Source: Haliea sp.
GTDB lineage: Bacteria; Pseudomonadota; Gammaproteobacteria; Pseudomonadales; Halieaceae
DNA: 64,000 nucleotides
Direction: 5' to 3'
NCBI GenBank assembly: GCA_016704305.1
Contig: JADJAL010000017.1
Span: 69,878 to 133,877, forward strand
Part shown: one piece after another, positions 1 to 10,890 of the stretch
Position numbering within the stretch: the first letter of the stretch is position 1
Layout: the number at the start of each line of letters is the position of its first letter
Position numbers and translations under genes: made by a program
The notes under the pieces: model-generated
What the model was told of the DNA's origin: nothing
Seen by the model: only the letters and a program-made list of their open reading frames with translations
Database searches by the model: none

Positions 1-1025
1 CGCGCAAGCGCTCAACGTTCGGGCGCGATGGCCTGAATCTGGCTGCACTGAAGGCCATGACCGAGGGCGAGGCAAGCACCCCGGAGAAGTTCTGGGAATC
101 CGCCAACAAGTTCGGCTTTACGTTTAACTGGGGGTACATGTCGCGCAGCAATATCGCGTACTTCGCCTCTGGTTACCTCCCGGTGCGCGCACCGGGCCTG
201 GATCGCCGGCTGCCCACCTGGGGTACAGGCGAATATGAATGGCAGGGTTTCCTGAGCCAGGCAGAGCACCCGCACGCTGCAGACGGGCCGTCCGGGCGCC
301 TGCTCAACTGGAACAACCAGTCGGCGCCGGGCTTCATGCACGGCGATGACGAGCCCTACGGATCGATACACCGGGTCCAGTTGTTCGACCAGTTTCCCGA
401 CAAGGTCGATCTGGCTGGCGTGGTGGGCGTGATGAACCGCTCGGCGACCGAGGACGTCCTCTCGCCGGCATGGCCTGCGGTGAGCGAAGTGCTGCGCGGC
501 TCCGAGGCTCCCACGCCGCTGGCGGCTGAGGTCGTGGACATCCTCGACGCGTGGGTGGCGATGGACGCGCCGCGACTGGATGCCGACGAGGACGGTTACT
601 TTGATGAAGCTGGCCCAGCGATCATGGACGCGCTGTTCAAACCGCTGGCGCAGGAAGTGATGCGCCCGGTATTCGGCAGTGCGCTCTCGGCGCTGGATCG
701 CGAGGTGGGCCTGAGCAGCAGCATAGGCGCGAGCCTGGTCGACAAGGATTTACGCACCCTTCTCGGTAAACCCGTCGAAGGGCCGTACAACCTGAGTTAC
801 TGCGGCGGCGGTGATCTGGAAACGTGCCGGGAATCGCTGTGGCAGGTTGTCGACATGGTTGCCCAGGATCTGGCTGCCGACCGGGGTGACGACCCCACCA
901 CCTGGCTGCGTGAAGGCTCTCGACAAGGCTTTGCGCCGGGCCTGATTCCGAACACCTTCCGCTCGACCAATCGGCCGACGTTCCAGCAGGTGCTGGAATT
1001 CATACCGTCGGCTGACGCTGAGTAG
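1..1025 (+). CDS. Penicillin acylase family protein (3' part only)
   Basis: This is the C-terminal part of a penicillin/acyl-homoserine-lactone acylase-like Ntn hydrolase, cut by the left edge. The frame is already open at base 3, so the ATG at 57 is internal. Residues around 95-270 give the text typical of the end of the beta chain: a W-rich F(N/T)WGY segment, GTGEYEWQGFL, then an NNQ motif followed by a helical stretch, and the late NTFRSTNRPTF region. The family is secreted, self-cleaves at a Ser that starts the beta chain, and hydrolyses amide bonds of acylated substrates. The catalytic Ser and signal peptide lie outside the window. A hairpin follows the stop. The substrate cannot be told from this fragment. 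Confidence 0.8.
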   Translation, partial: RKRSTFGRDGLNLAALKAMTEGEASTPEKFWESANKFGFTFNWGYMSRSNIAYFASGYLPVRAPGLDRRLPTWGTGEYEWQGFLSQAEHPHAADGPSGRLLNWNNQSAPGFMHGDDEPYGSIHRVQLFDQFPDKVDLAGVVGVMNRSATEDVLSPAWPAVSEVLRGSEAPTPLAAEVVDILDAWVAMDAPRLDADEDGYFDEAGPAIMDALFKPLAQEVMRPVFGSALSALDREVGLSSSIGASLVDKDLRTLLGKPVEGPYNLSYCGGGDLETCRESLWQVVDMVAQDLAADRGDDPTTWLREGSRQGFAPGLIPNTFRSTNRPTFQQVLEFIPSADAE

Positions 1026-1040
1026 ATCAGGCTGGATGAA

Positions 1041-1071
1041 GAAGACCAGCAGCGTCGCGCCGCTGGTCTTC
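1041..1071. terminator. Hairpin between convergent genes (likely shared terminator)
   Basis: The arms GAAGACCAGC (1041-1050) and GCTGGTCTTC (1062-1071) form a 10-bp stem with an 11-nt GC-rich loop. It lies 16 bases after the stop of the acylase and just past the end of the convergent patatin gene. There is no strong T-run on either side, so its use as a terminator is inferred from position. Confidence 0.5.
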
Positions 1072-1118
1072 AGTTAACCGGGCGGCGGTCGAGTTTCAGG
1101 CCGCCGCTTTGGCCTGCG

Positions 1119-2744
1119 CTAACTTGCGCTGTGCCTTGTTCGCAATGATGTCCGACACCCGCTTGCTGCGCTTGGCGGGCCACGCTTGGCCGGGCCACGA
1201 CTGGCCGGGCCACGCTTGGCCAGGCCGCCCTTCTTGCTCCCGCGAACAATCTTCGCGTCCAGCGCCGCATCGGTTTGCGGCGCCGTGCGCAGCCAGTGCG
1301 CCTGGTCAACTTCAAACGCGTGCAGGATGGCGTCCAGCGTGCGCCCGATGCGGGTTGTGGTGTCGATAATCGGGATTTTGGGCCAGGTCGCCCGTTCGCC
1401 AGCCCGGATCAGTGCGACCATTTCGTCCTCCGACATCATCTTCAGCAGCTTGCCGAGGCTGGATAGCCCGTAACCGGGGAAGATATTGATGTCGGCCGTG
1501 TACTGCTGTTCCATCAGCGCGTTGAGCGCATTCATGGCCGTGCCCATGCGCGGCCCCACCCGGCTGTAGCGCTGGAAGAAATCGAGATAGCCCCGCAGCA
1601 TCTGCTTTGAGGCCGCGACAGAGGCGTCCGCCATTATCTTGCGCAGGCCGGGCTTGCCGTCGGGTTCGCGGCCCAACCCCGGCATTACCTGGGAGACGAT
1701 GAAATGATTGACCCCGTACATGCGCGCCAGGCGCTTGGCGGGCAAATCCTGGGAAAAGGAGCCGTCGATCCAGCGCCGTGACGGCAGATAGGGTTTGATT
1801 TCGCCATCGGCATTGCGCGCCTCCAATTGCACCGGCTGGAAGACGCCGGGCAGCGCGGTGGAGGCCAGCACGGCGGAGCGCAGCGTGACATTGGGCGAGG
1901 CGATATGGTTCAGCAGGCGCGATTTCTGGCGCGGCTCAGCCGGTGAGATGGAAATGTTGATGCTGCGGCCGGTTTTCTCGTAGGCCTCCTTGAACGTCAG
2001 GTCCGGTATCAGCTTGGCCATTTCCCGCTTGATGGACCGCATGTCCAGCTGCTTGCTCATGCCGAATCCGAATTTGATATTGTCGCGATTTTCCGTGAGC
2101 GCCCGCGCCAGGTAATTGTTCTCAAACAGCGCCAGAAACTCCTTGTCGCTGCGTGCGCCTACGATCGCGGCGACGAAGGCGCCGGCACTGGCGCCGGAAA
2201 TCACCACCGGGCACAGCTTTTGTTCGATCAGGGCCTTCAATACCCCGAAGTGGAAATAACCCAGCGTGCCGCCACCGCTGAGCATCAGCGCCGAGCGGCC
2301 GTAGCAGTGGCTGGCGATCTGGAAGAATTCGATGCGCTCGGCCCAGGAGATACCCTTGAAGCGGCGCGGCGACAGGTACTCGAGAGCATCGCAGATTTCG
2401 TCGATGTACTCGGCAATCAGCAGTTTGGTGCCCAACCGGGCCTTGCGGTACAGCTTGGGATTGCCCATCCCGGCCATGTTGCCGTGTATGCCCTCGCTGA
2501 GCGCGAACAACAGTCCGAGATCGTCCTTCCGTTTTCGCAGCTTGCGCAATCGCTGCAAGCGCGTGTTGATGCTGACATCGTCATACAGCGGCGATGCGGC
2601 TTTTGCGCGCCACACGTCGCCGCCGGTCTGGCGGTCATAGTCACCTGCGAGTTCTTGCCATTGTTGGAAGCTCTCAGCCCTGGCGAGGGCGGCCTCCAAC
2701 TTCAGGGCCGCGCGGGATTTTCGGGGATCTTTTCTGGCGCTCAT
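1119..2744 (-). CDS. Patatin-like phospholipase with N-terminal DUF3336 (3' end frameshifted)
   Basis: This is a predicted lipid acyl hydrolase. Residues 20-150 match the DUF3336 region found in front of many bacterial and fungal patatins. The patatin core has the oxyanion motif GGGTLG (157-162), the nucleophile elbow GASAG (Ser186) and a DG(S) dyad Asp at 327. The reading frame ends at 1119 with an unlikely tail. In the -1 frame the sequence runs on as RVSDIIANKAQRKLAQ-type helix to a TGA at 1096-1098. The switch falls in a run of 15-bp repeats (1177-1222), where one copy lacks a C at about 1176. The true protein therefore probably ends at 1096. It is a single gene, divergent from the coiled-coil gene. 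Confidence 0.9.
   Translation of the reverse strand: MSARKDPRKSRAALKLEAALARAESFQQWQELAGDYDRQTGGDVWRAKAASPLYDDVSINTRLQRLRKLRKRKDDLGLLFALSEGIHGNMAGMGNPKLYRKARLGTKLLIAEYIDEICDALEYLSPRRFKGISWAERIEFFQIASHCYGRSALMLSGGGTLGYFHFGVLKALIEQKLCPVVISGASAGAFVAAIVGARSDKEFLALFENNYLARALTENRDNIKFGFGMSKQLDMRSIKREMAKLIPDLTFKEAYEKTGRSINISISPAEPRQKSRLLNHIASPNVTLRSAVLASTALPGVFQPVQLEARNADGEIKPYLPSRRWIDGSFSQDLPAKRLARMYGVNHFIVSQVMPGLGREPDGKPGLRKIMADASVAASKQMLRGYLDFFQRYSRVGPRMGTAMNALNALMEQQYTADINIFPGYGLSSLGKLLKMMSEDEMVALIRAGERATWPKIPIIDTTTRIGRTLDAILHAFEVDQAHWLRTAPQTDAALDAKIVRGSKKGGLAKRGPASRGPAKRGPPSAASGCRTSLRTRHSAS
1177..1222. repeat. Three 15-bp tandem repeats inside the patatin gene tail
   Basis: Units of the form GGGCCACG(C/A)TTGGCC start at about 1177, 1192 and 1207. 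They encode KRGPA/SRGPA repeats on the minus strand. The first unit is preceded by GGC instead of GGCC, and this is where the reading frame changes. Confidence 0.7.
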
Positions 2745-3105
2745 GTGTATTGCTCATGTCTATCGCTGGTGTCTGTTTCTCTGGGTGCATCAACCCAAAA
2801 GTTGCAAGACGGCGCTGGAGAGCCCGGGAGCGGAGTCTGCGCACCATCAAATGGAAGTCGGACTGGCTTGCAGGTCATCATAGCCCCAGCACAATCGGCA
2901 CGATAGCCCCGCCACAATCGGCTCGCCAGAGAGACTGTGCGTTGGGTCAAGTTTTAGGGTATGATGCCGCAACTTTTCACCGCCCGCGGCCTTCCGCGCG
3001 GTGGAGAATCATCGAATGACTGCAGTAATCAGCAGTATTAAATAGCCGTACTGAATGACCGTATCGACCAACCCCCCAGAACTAAACCCTCGCAGGACAG
3101 ACTGA
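2745..3105. other. Divergent intergenic region
   Basis: This is about 360 bases between the divergent patatin and coiled-coil genes. A TATGAT hexamer at 2960-2965 could be a -10 box for the + strand, but no convincing -35 stands at the right distance. I see no small gene or RNA that I can support here. Confidence 0.4.
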
Positions 3106-3693
3106 ATGCTAACCGCACAAAAACTGGAAAAAATTATCGCACTGGAAGACAACCTCAGATCACAATACCAGGCGCAACTGGACGCCAAATCGGCGGAAAT
3201 TGAAAAACTCCTCAACGAAGTTGAAAAACTCACCAAAAAGCAGGAAGAGCAGCAGGCCGTAATCGCCAAGCAACTGGCGCAATTGACTACGCAGTCGGCA
3301 GAGGCATCCGCCAACAAGCGTGTCGAGCAACTCAACCGCGAATTGCATAATCGCTGCGACAACCTGACCGGCGAGATTGATACCCAGAAGAAGCGTATCA
3401 AGGAATTGCAGAAGAGCCTGGCCGATGAGCGCGCCGAAGTGAAAACGCTGAAGCAGTATGACGCCGCCGCAATGAAGAAAAATCTCGATGCCAATAAAAA
3501 GAAACTGGCGGAGAAAACCACAGCCAATGAGCTGATGCAGAAAACACTGAACAAGTCCAAGACCGAGAACGCCGAGCTACAGGCCAAAGTGAAAGAGCTG
3601 GAAGCCAAACTCGCGGCGCTTGAACCGGTTGCAGCAGAAGAACCGGAAGTCGCGGCAGAAGCGGAAGTCACGGCGGAAGCCGCTGCCGCTTAA
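3106..3693 (+). CDS. Coiled-coil protein of unknown function
   Basis: The protein has 195 residues. Residues 5-170 are almost entirely heptad-patterned, rich in K, E, Q, L and A with no Pro or Gly, so a long coiled coil is clear from the sequence. Residues 172-195 are an acidic Ala/Glu/Val/Pro tail. There is no signal peptide, membrane segment or catalytic motif. It may be a cytoplasmic structural or scaffolding protein, but I do not recognise a named family. A perfect inverted repeat follows the gene, which suggests it is transcribed alone and not with tex. Confidence 0.75.
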   Translation: MLTAQKLEKIIALEDNLRSQYQAQLDAKSAEIEKLLNEVEKLTKKQEEQQAVIAKQLAQLTTQSAEASANKRVEQLNRELHNRCDNLTGEIDTQKKRIKELQKSLADERAEVKTLKQYDAAAMKKNLDANKKKLAEKTTANELMQKTLNKSKTENAELQAKVKELEAKLAALEPVAAEEPEVAAEAEVTAEAAAA

Positions 3694-3719
3694 GAGCGTC
3701 TCTCGCGCTGTGGATATTT

Positions 3720-3760
3720 GGGGTCAGAGTAAAAAACCTGGGGATTTTTACTCTGACCCC
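3720..3760. repeat. Perfect 16-bp inverted repeat, REP-like hairpin
   Basis: The arm GGGGTCAGAGTAAAAA (3720-3735) and its exact complement (3745-3760) enclose a 9-nt loop. The GGGGTCAGAGTAAAA arm is of a type commonly seen in intergenic REP-like palindromes mobilised by TnpA-REP (RAYT) proteins; this is from general knowledge. Lying between the coiled-coil gene and tex, it could also act as a terminator. Confidence 0.65.
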
Positions 3761-3791
3761 AATTATCTAATTATCAGGAAGTTCACCCGTC

Positions 3792-6128
<2,337 letters not shown>

Positions 6129-6245
6129 GTGGGCGACAGTTGGCTGATTTTTCGCCCGCTTCGCACTAAGTAGTAGCTGCTGGCCGGGCCTGCCTCGCAT
6201 CAAGCGACGTTGTCGGGTGCCGGGCACAGCACTATCATCCCCGCA

Positions 6246-7382
6246 ATGACAGATGCCAGCGACACCCCTGTGCGCAAAATCATCCATATCGATATGGATG
6301 CGTTTTTTGCCAGCGTCGAACAGCGCGACAATCCCGCGCTGCGCGGCAAGCCCGTGGCGGTGGGCGGTTCCGCGCAGCGCGGGGTTGTCGCCGCGGCCAG
6401 TTACGAGGCCAGGCAGTTCGGCGTGCGCTCCGCGATGCCATCGGTGACGGCGGCCAGGCGCTGCCCCGCGCTGCTGTTCGTGCCGCCGCGCTTTGAGGTG
6501 TATCGCGAGGTGTCACTGCAGATCCGCCAGATTTTTGCGCGTTACAGCGATCTCATCGAGCCGCTGTCGCTGGACGAGGCCTACCTCGACGTGACGCACG
6601 ACAAGCAACAAATCGGCAGCGCGATCGGCATAGCGCAACTGATCAGGTCGGCGATTCGCGCGGAAACGCAACTGACGGCCAGCGCGGGCGTGAGCTATAA
6701 CAAATTCCTGGCGAAGATCGCCTCGGACCAGAACAAGCCGGATGGCATCTTCGTGATCCGCCCGCATGAGGGCGCGGGCTTTGTCGCCACCCTGCCGGTG
6801 CGTCGCTTTTACGGCGTGGGGCCGAAAAGTGCCGAGCGCATGGCTGGCCTGGGCATTCACCTGGGTGCGGACCTGCGTGCGAAGAGCCTGCACTTTCTCG
6901 CCCAGCACTTCGGCAAGTCAGCCGAGTACCTCTATCACGCCGCGCGCGGCATTGACCACCGCCAGGTGAAGCCCAATCGCATCCGTAAATCGGTAGGGCG
7001 TGAGCAAACCCACAGCGAAGACCTCACGGCGAACGCCGCGTTGCACGACGCACTGGAGCGCATCATCGACAGCGTCTGGCTGCGCATCGAGAAAAGCGGC
7101 GTGGTGGGGCGCACGGTGACGCTGAAGGTCAAGTACGCGGATTTCCGGCAGATTACGCGCAGTCAATCCACCGCTGCCCCTATCACTGGCAAAACGCAAT
7201 TTGGGGAGCTCGCCCGGGCGCTGCTCGGTCAAGTGCTGCCAGTGCAGGATGGTGTTCGCCTGTTGGGCCTGACCCTGTCCGGATTGGCCGAGCGAGCGGC
7301 GCACCGGGCTTCGCAAGAGTCGCACCGTGCATCGCAACCGGCGCTGCATATGATCCAGGAGCAGCGGGTGTTTGATTACTGA
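6246..7382 (+). CDS. dinB: DNA polymerase IV (Y family)
   Basis: This is an error-prone translesion polymerase. From the ATG at 6246 the protein has 378 residues. Metal-binding acidic residues are in HIDMDAFFASVEQ (Asp16, Asp18) and SLDEAYLD (Asp110, Glu111). The palm, fingers and little-finger text is all present, including the IASDQNKPDG stretch and a GVGPKSAERM helix-hairpin-helix. An in-frame upstream start at 6210 would add 12 poorly conserved residues, so I prefer 6246. The C-terminal tail is longer than usual by about 20 Arg/Ala/Ser/His-rich residues and is probably flexible. No LexA box is obvious upstream. Confidence 0.95.
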   Translation: MTDASDTPVRKIIHIDMDAFFASVEQRDNPALRGKPVAVGGSAQRGVVAAASYEARQFGVRSAMPSVTAARRCPALLFVPPRFEVYREVSLQIRQIFARYSDLIEPLSLDEAYLDVTHDKQQIGSAIGIAQLIRSAIRAETQLTASAGVSYNKFLAKIASDQNKPDGIFVIRPHEGAGFVATLPVRRFYGVGPKSAERMAGLGIHLGADLRAKSLHFLAQHFGKSAEYLYHAARGIDHRQVKPNRIRKSVGREQTHSEDLTANAALHDALERIIDSVWLRIEKSGVVGRTVTLKVKYADFRQITRSQSTAAPITGKTQFGELARALLGQVLPVQDGVRLLGLTLSGLAERAAHRASQESHRASQPALHMIQEQRVFDY

Positions 7383-7454
7383 GACGCGCGATCCAGCGTG
7401 GTGATGCGGGCGTTATGCAGTATCAGGGTTGGATCAGGCATGGGCGACCTAGTG

Positions 7455-8082
7455 CTACTGTTTTTTGGTCAGTGCGTCATAGCTGGTCATCAGGTTGCGG
7501 TAATCGGGAATATGGTTCGAGAACAGCGTGGCCAGGCCTTCGACGTCGTTGCGCCAGTCGCGGTGCAGTTCGCAGGCCACGCCGAACCAGTTGATCAGCT
7601 GCGCGCCCCGCGGCGGACATGCGGTCCCACGCGGAATGGCGGGCGATGTCGGTGAAGGTGCCGGACGCGTCAGTGACGACGAATACCTCAAAGCCCTCCT
7701 CCAGCGCCGACAGCGCGGGGAATGCCACGCAGACTTCCGTGACCACGCCGGCGATGATCAATTGCTTCTTGCCGGTGGCCTTGACGGCCTTGACGAAGTC
7801 CTCGTTGTCCCAGGCGTTGATATTGCCGGGGCGGGCGATATAGGGCGCCTCGGGGAACATTTCCTTTAGCTCCGGTACCAGCGGGCCATTGGGGCCGTTT
7901 TCGAAGCTGGTGGTCAGGATGGTCGGCAGCTTGAAGTATTTGGCCAGGGCCGCCAGGGCCAGCACGTTGTTCTTGAACTTGTCCGGATCGATGTCGCGGA
8001 CCAGGGACAACAGTCCCGCCTGGTGATCCACCAGCAGGACGGCGGCATTGTTCTTGTCGAGTCTGACGTAGGGTGTTGGCAT
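7455..8082 (-). CDS. ycaC: YcaC-type isochorismatase-like hydrolase (frameshifted in this sequence)
   Basis: This is a cysteine hydrolase of the isochorismatase fold, very close in sequence to E. coli YcaC; its substrate is unknown. The catalytic residues Asp19 (LLVDHQAGL) and Cys118 (GVVTEVCVAF) are present. The frame breaks after HSAWDRMSAAG and resumes one base over with AQLINWFGVACELHRDWRND, ending at 7455. Removing one C from the CCCC run at 7606-7609 restores a full YcaC of about 208 residues. A GAGGAG ribosome site precedes the ATG at 8082. It lies downstream of pirin on the same strand and is probably co-transcribed. Confidence 0.85.
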
Positions 8083-8127
8083 AACTTGCTCCTCAGTAGT
8101 TTTATAGTCGCGTCCGGGCAGGGTGAA

Positions 8128-8163
8128 GGCGCGGGAGCGACGCCGGATCGTCGCTCCCGCGCC
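8128..8163. repeat. 15-bp perfect hairpin between pirin and ycaC
   Basis: GGCGCGGGAGCGACG (8128-8142) pairs with its exact complement at 8149-8163 around the loop CCGGAT. It starts about 45 bases before the ycaC ATG in the direction of transcription. It has no T-run, so it may be an mRNA-stabilising or attenuating hairpin rather than a terminator. Confidence 0.5.
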
Positions 8164-8168
8164 AGGCA

Positions 8169-8873
8169 TCAGGAAACAGGAAGATCGAAGACCAGCACCT
8201 CGGCGTTGTCGCCGTCGTGCAGCACAACGGCGGTTTCATCAGTGAGCTTGAGCGCATCGCCCGCGTTGAGGACGACATCGTTTACCGTCAATCGTCCCTG
8301 CACCAGGTGGACATACGCCATGCGCCCTGGCGCCAGTGCGTGCTGCGCGCGCTCCGCACCGGTGAACAGCCCGCTGTACAGGCGCGCATCCTGATGGATG
8401 AGCACCGAGTCTTCTGCGCGATCCGGCGAGGCGATGAGTCGCAGGCAGCCGCGCTTGCCCGTTGCATCGAAATGTTGTTCCTCGTAGCTCGGCGGCAGTC
8501 CGCGCCGGTCTGGCTCTATCCATATCTGCAGGAAATGCACGGGGTGGTCGTCGGAGCCGTTGAATTCGCTGTGCTGGATACCGGTGCCGGCGCTCATGCG
8601 CTGCACGTCGCCCGGCCGTATGGTCGAGCCGTTGCCGAGCGAGTCGCGGTGCGCCAGGCTGCCGGACAGCACGTAGCTGATGATCTCCATGTCGCGATGC
8701 CCGTGGGTGCCGAACCCGGCCCCGGGTGCCACGCTGTCTTCATTGATCACCCGCAGGGGGCCGAAGCCCATGTGCTGGCTGTCATGGTATTCGCCAAAGG
8801 AAAAACTGTGGTGCGAGTCGAGCCAGCCATGATCGGCGTGGCCGCGGTCCCTGGCGTAGCGAGCGGATTTCAT
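8169..8873 (-). CDS. Pirin family protein (quercetinase-like bicupin)
   Basis: This is a bicupin metalloprotein of the Pirin/YhhW family. Relatives use Fe, Cu or another metal and some have quercetin 2,3-dioxygenase activity. The N-cupin metal ligands are visible as GTHGHRDME (His57, His59) and IQHSE (His101, Glu103). The length of 234 residues is typical. The ATG at 8873 has a strong AGGAGGAG site 8 bases upstream; an upstream in-frame ATG would add only MIGQEERL. It is the first gene of a probable pirin-ycaC operon divergent from a LysR regulator, a common arrangement in proteobacteria. Confidence 0.92.
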   Translation of the reverse strand: MKSARYARDRGHADHGWLDSHHSFSFGEYHDSQHMGFGPLRVINEDSVAPGAGFGTHGHRDMEIISYVLSGSLAHRDSLGNGSTIRPGDVQRMSAGTGIQHSEFNGSDDHPVHFLQIWIEPDRRGLPPSYEEQHFDATGKRGCLRLIASPDRAEDSVLIHQDARLYSGLFTGAERAQHALAPGRMAYVHLVQGRLTVNDVVLNAGDALKLTDETAVVLHDGDNAEVLVFDLPVS

Positions 8874-8965
8874 GAGTCTCTCCTCCTGGCCGATCAACTT
8901 ACCATGGTTTTTTCGATAGACTAGCCTGAAATTCAGATCAAACTGATTCGATTAACGGATGGATT
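8874..8965. promoter_or_regulatory. Divergent control region, pirin-ycaC versus lysR
   Basis: This 92-base AT-rich gap lies between the divergent pirin and LysR genes. It contains the palindrome TGAAATTCA (8927-8935) followed by interspersed T-N11-A spacings, as expected for a LysR-type operator. The regulator binding here is inferred from position only. Confidence 0.4.
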
Positions 8966-9850
8966 ATGGGCGCCTGGCCGCGAACCACACTGGAGCAATG
9001 GGCAATCCTGGCCGCCGTGGTCGACCACGGCGGCTTTGCGCAGGCGGCCACCGCGCTGCACAAGAGCCAGTCTGCCGTGAGCTACGCCATTGCGCGTTTG
9101 CAGGAGTCGCTCGACATCGCCCTGTTGGTGGTGGAGGGGCGAAAAGCCGTCCTCACCGGGCATGGGCGCATCCTGCTCCAGCGTGCCCGCCCCCTGCTTC
9201 GCGATCTCCATGCGCTTGAATCACACGCGCTGCAACTCAAGCAGGGCTGGGAGCCGGAGCTCACGCTGGTGGTGGATGCCGCCTATCCCCGCCAACGCCT
9301 GCTTGAAGTCGTCTCGGAGATCGAAAAACGCTGCCCGTCAACGCAGATACAGCTCTCCGACGCCGTGCTTTCCGGCGCGGAGGAGACCATCACGCGCGCG
9401 CTGGCTGACCTGGTGGTGACCTCGCGTATCCCCAGTGGCTTTCTCGGCGATCTGTTGTTCGAAATCACGTTCGTGGCGGTGGCCGCGCCAACCCACGCCC
9501 TGTTTGATTACGGAGTCCTGTTGAACAGGGAGCACCTGGCGCGTTATGCGCAGATCGTGCTGCGTGACTCGGGCCGGCTGAATCCCCGCGACGAGGGCTG
9601 GCTGGGCGCCAATCGTCGCTTCACGGTGAGCAGCATGGAAGCCTCTTGTGCCATGGTGCAGGCGGGCCTGGGTTATGCCTGGCTGCCGCTCCACCTGGTG
9701 GAAGACGATATTGCAACTGGATTGCTGAAGCCGCTGCCACTGGTGGCAGGCCAGACGCGGTCGGTGCCACTTTACCTCGTTATGGTGCGACCGGATGATG
9801 TTGGCCCCGCAGCCCTCCTCGCGGTGGAGTGCTTTAAACGACGGCCGTGA
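8966..9850 (+). CDS. LysR family transcriptional regulator
   Basis: The protein has 294 residues, typical for the family. A winged helix-turn-helix spans about 9-68 (AILAAVVDHGGFAQAATALH followed by SQSAVSYAIARLQ). The linker helix and a periplasmic-binding-like effector domain follow (about 90-290). It probably controls the divergent pirin-ycaC pair and itself. The effector is unknown. It is convergent with cydB, whose stop lies 47 bases away. Confidence 0.92.
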   Translation: MGAWPRTTLEQWAILAAVVDHGGFAQAATALHKSQSAVSYAIARLQESLDIALLVVEGRKAVLTGHGRILLQRARPLLRDLHALESHALQLKQGWEPELTLVVDAAYPRQRLLEVVSEIEKRCPSTQIQLSDAVLSGAEETITRALADLVVTSRIPSGFLGDLLFEITFVAVAAPTHALFDYGVLLNREHLARYAQIVLRDSGRLNPRDEGWLGANRRFTVSSMEASCAMVQAGLGYAWLPLHLVEDDIATGLLKPLPLVAGQTRSVPLYLVMVRPDDVGPAALLAVECFKRRP

Positions 9851-9897
9851 CTGCCGCGCATCGATTTGCGGGGAGGATCAACGCGGCGCGACTTCAG

Positions 9898-10890
9898 CTA
9901 TTCATAACTCAAATCCGTGGCCTTCCCGCGAAACACCCAGAACACATAGGCCGAATAGAACAGGATCACCGGCAGCGTGATGGCCACGCCGTAAAAAATA
10001 AACCGCAGCGAATCCGTGGCGGCCGCGGCCTCATACAAGTCCATGCGGCCCAGGATGATGTCCGGGTAGATGCTGTACGCGAGTCCCAGCGCGGCCATCA
10101 GGCAGATCAGTATCAGCAGCGCGTACACCACCCAGTTATTGCTGGTGCGGATGAAGTCCGGTCGTTTCAACAGGCGGTACAACGCGAAGTAGGCGACCAG
10201 GCAACTGACGGGTATCGGCAACAGGCCGATCGCGCTCGGCAGCGTGAACCAGCGCGCGGCGATTTCACTGCTGACGATGGGCGTGGCGATGCTGACCAGT
10301 ATCAGCGCAAAGCCCATGCTGGGCAGCGCCCGCCGTCCCCAGCTCACGGCTTTATCAAACAGCTCGCCTTCGGTTTTGACCAGCAACCAGCCTGCACCCA
10401 GCATGACGTAAAGCGCGGGCAGGGTCAGCGCGATCAAGGCGGCGAACAATACGCTCGTGAGGCCTGATTCCAGCCCGGTGATATACGCTCCCAGCATCCA
10501 GCCCTGGGACATGGACGCGATCAGTGAACCGAGGAAAAACATCCGGTTCCAGAGCTGCTTGTGCGCACTGCCGGCCTTGACGCGAAAATCAAACGCGACG
10601 CCGCGCAGGATCAGGCCAAACAGCATGAGGGTCACCGGGATGTACAGCGCCGTCAGGATGATGCCGTGGGCTTTGGGAAAGGCGATCAGCAGGATGCCGA
10701 TTCCCAGCACGATCCAGGTTTCATTGGCGTCCCAGAACGGCCCTATCGACGCGATCATGATGTCCTTTTCCGGTTCGGTGGCCTGCGGCAGCAACAGGCC
10801 GACACCCAGGTCGAAGCCATCCAGTATCACGTACAACAGCAGCGCGAGGCCCATGGCCATCACGAAGAACACCGGCAGGAATTGTTCCAT
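9898..10890 (-). CDS. cydB: Cytochrome bd ubiquinol oxidase subunit II
   Basis: This inner-membrane subunit of the bd-type quinol oxidase has 330 residues with about eight hydrophobic helices. The N-terminus carries the typical VILDGFDLGVG and ATEPEKDIMIASIGPFWDANETW text. CydB stabilises the heme centres held by CydA. The gene overlaps the cydA stop by one base (TGATG), so the two are translationally coupled. I found no cydX-like small frame in the 47 bases that follow. Confidence 0.96.
   Translation of the reverse strand: MEQFLPVFFVMAMGLALLLYVILDGFDLGVGLLLPQATEPEKDIMIASIGPFWDANETWIVLGIGILLIAFPKAHGIILTALYIPVTLMLFGLILRGVAFDFRVKAGSAHKQLWNRMFFLGSLIASMSQGWMLGAYITGLESGLTSVLFAALIALTLPALYVMLGAGWLLVKTEGELFDKAVSWGRRALPSMGFALILVSIATPIVSSEIAARWFTLPSAIGLLPIPVSCLVAYFALYRLLKRPDFIRTSNNWVVYALLILICLMAALGLAYSIYPDIILGRMDLYEAAAATDSLRFIFYGVAITLPVILFYSAYVFWVFRGKATDLSYE

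Noticed and set aside
57..59. ATG at 57 as start of the first gene
   Set aside because: The reading frame and recognisable acylase sequence already run from base 3; the gene enters from outside the window.
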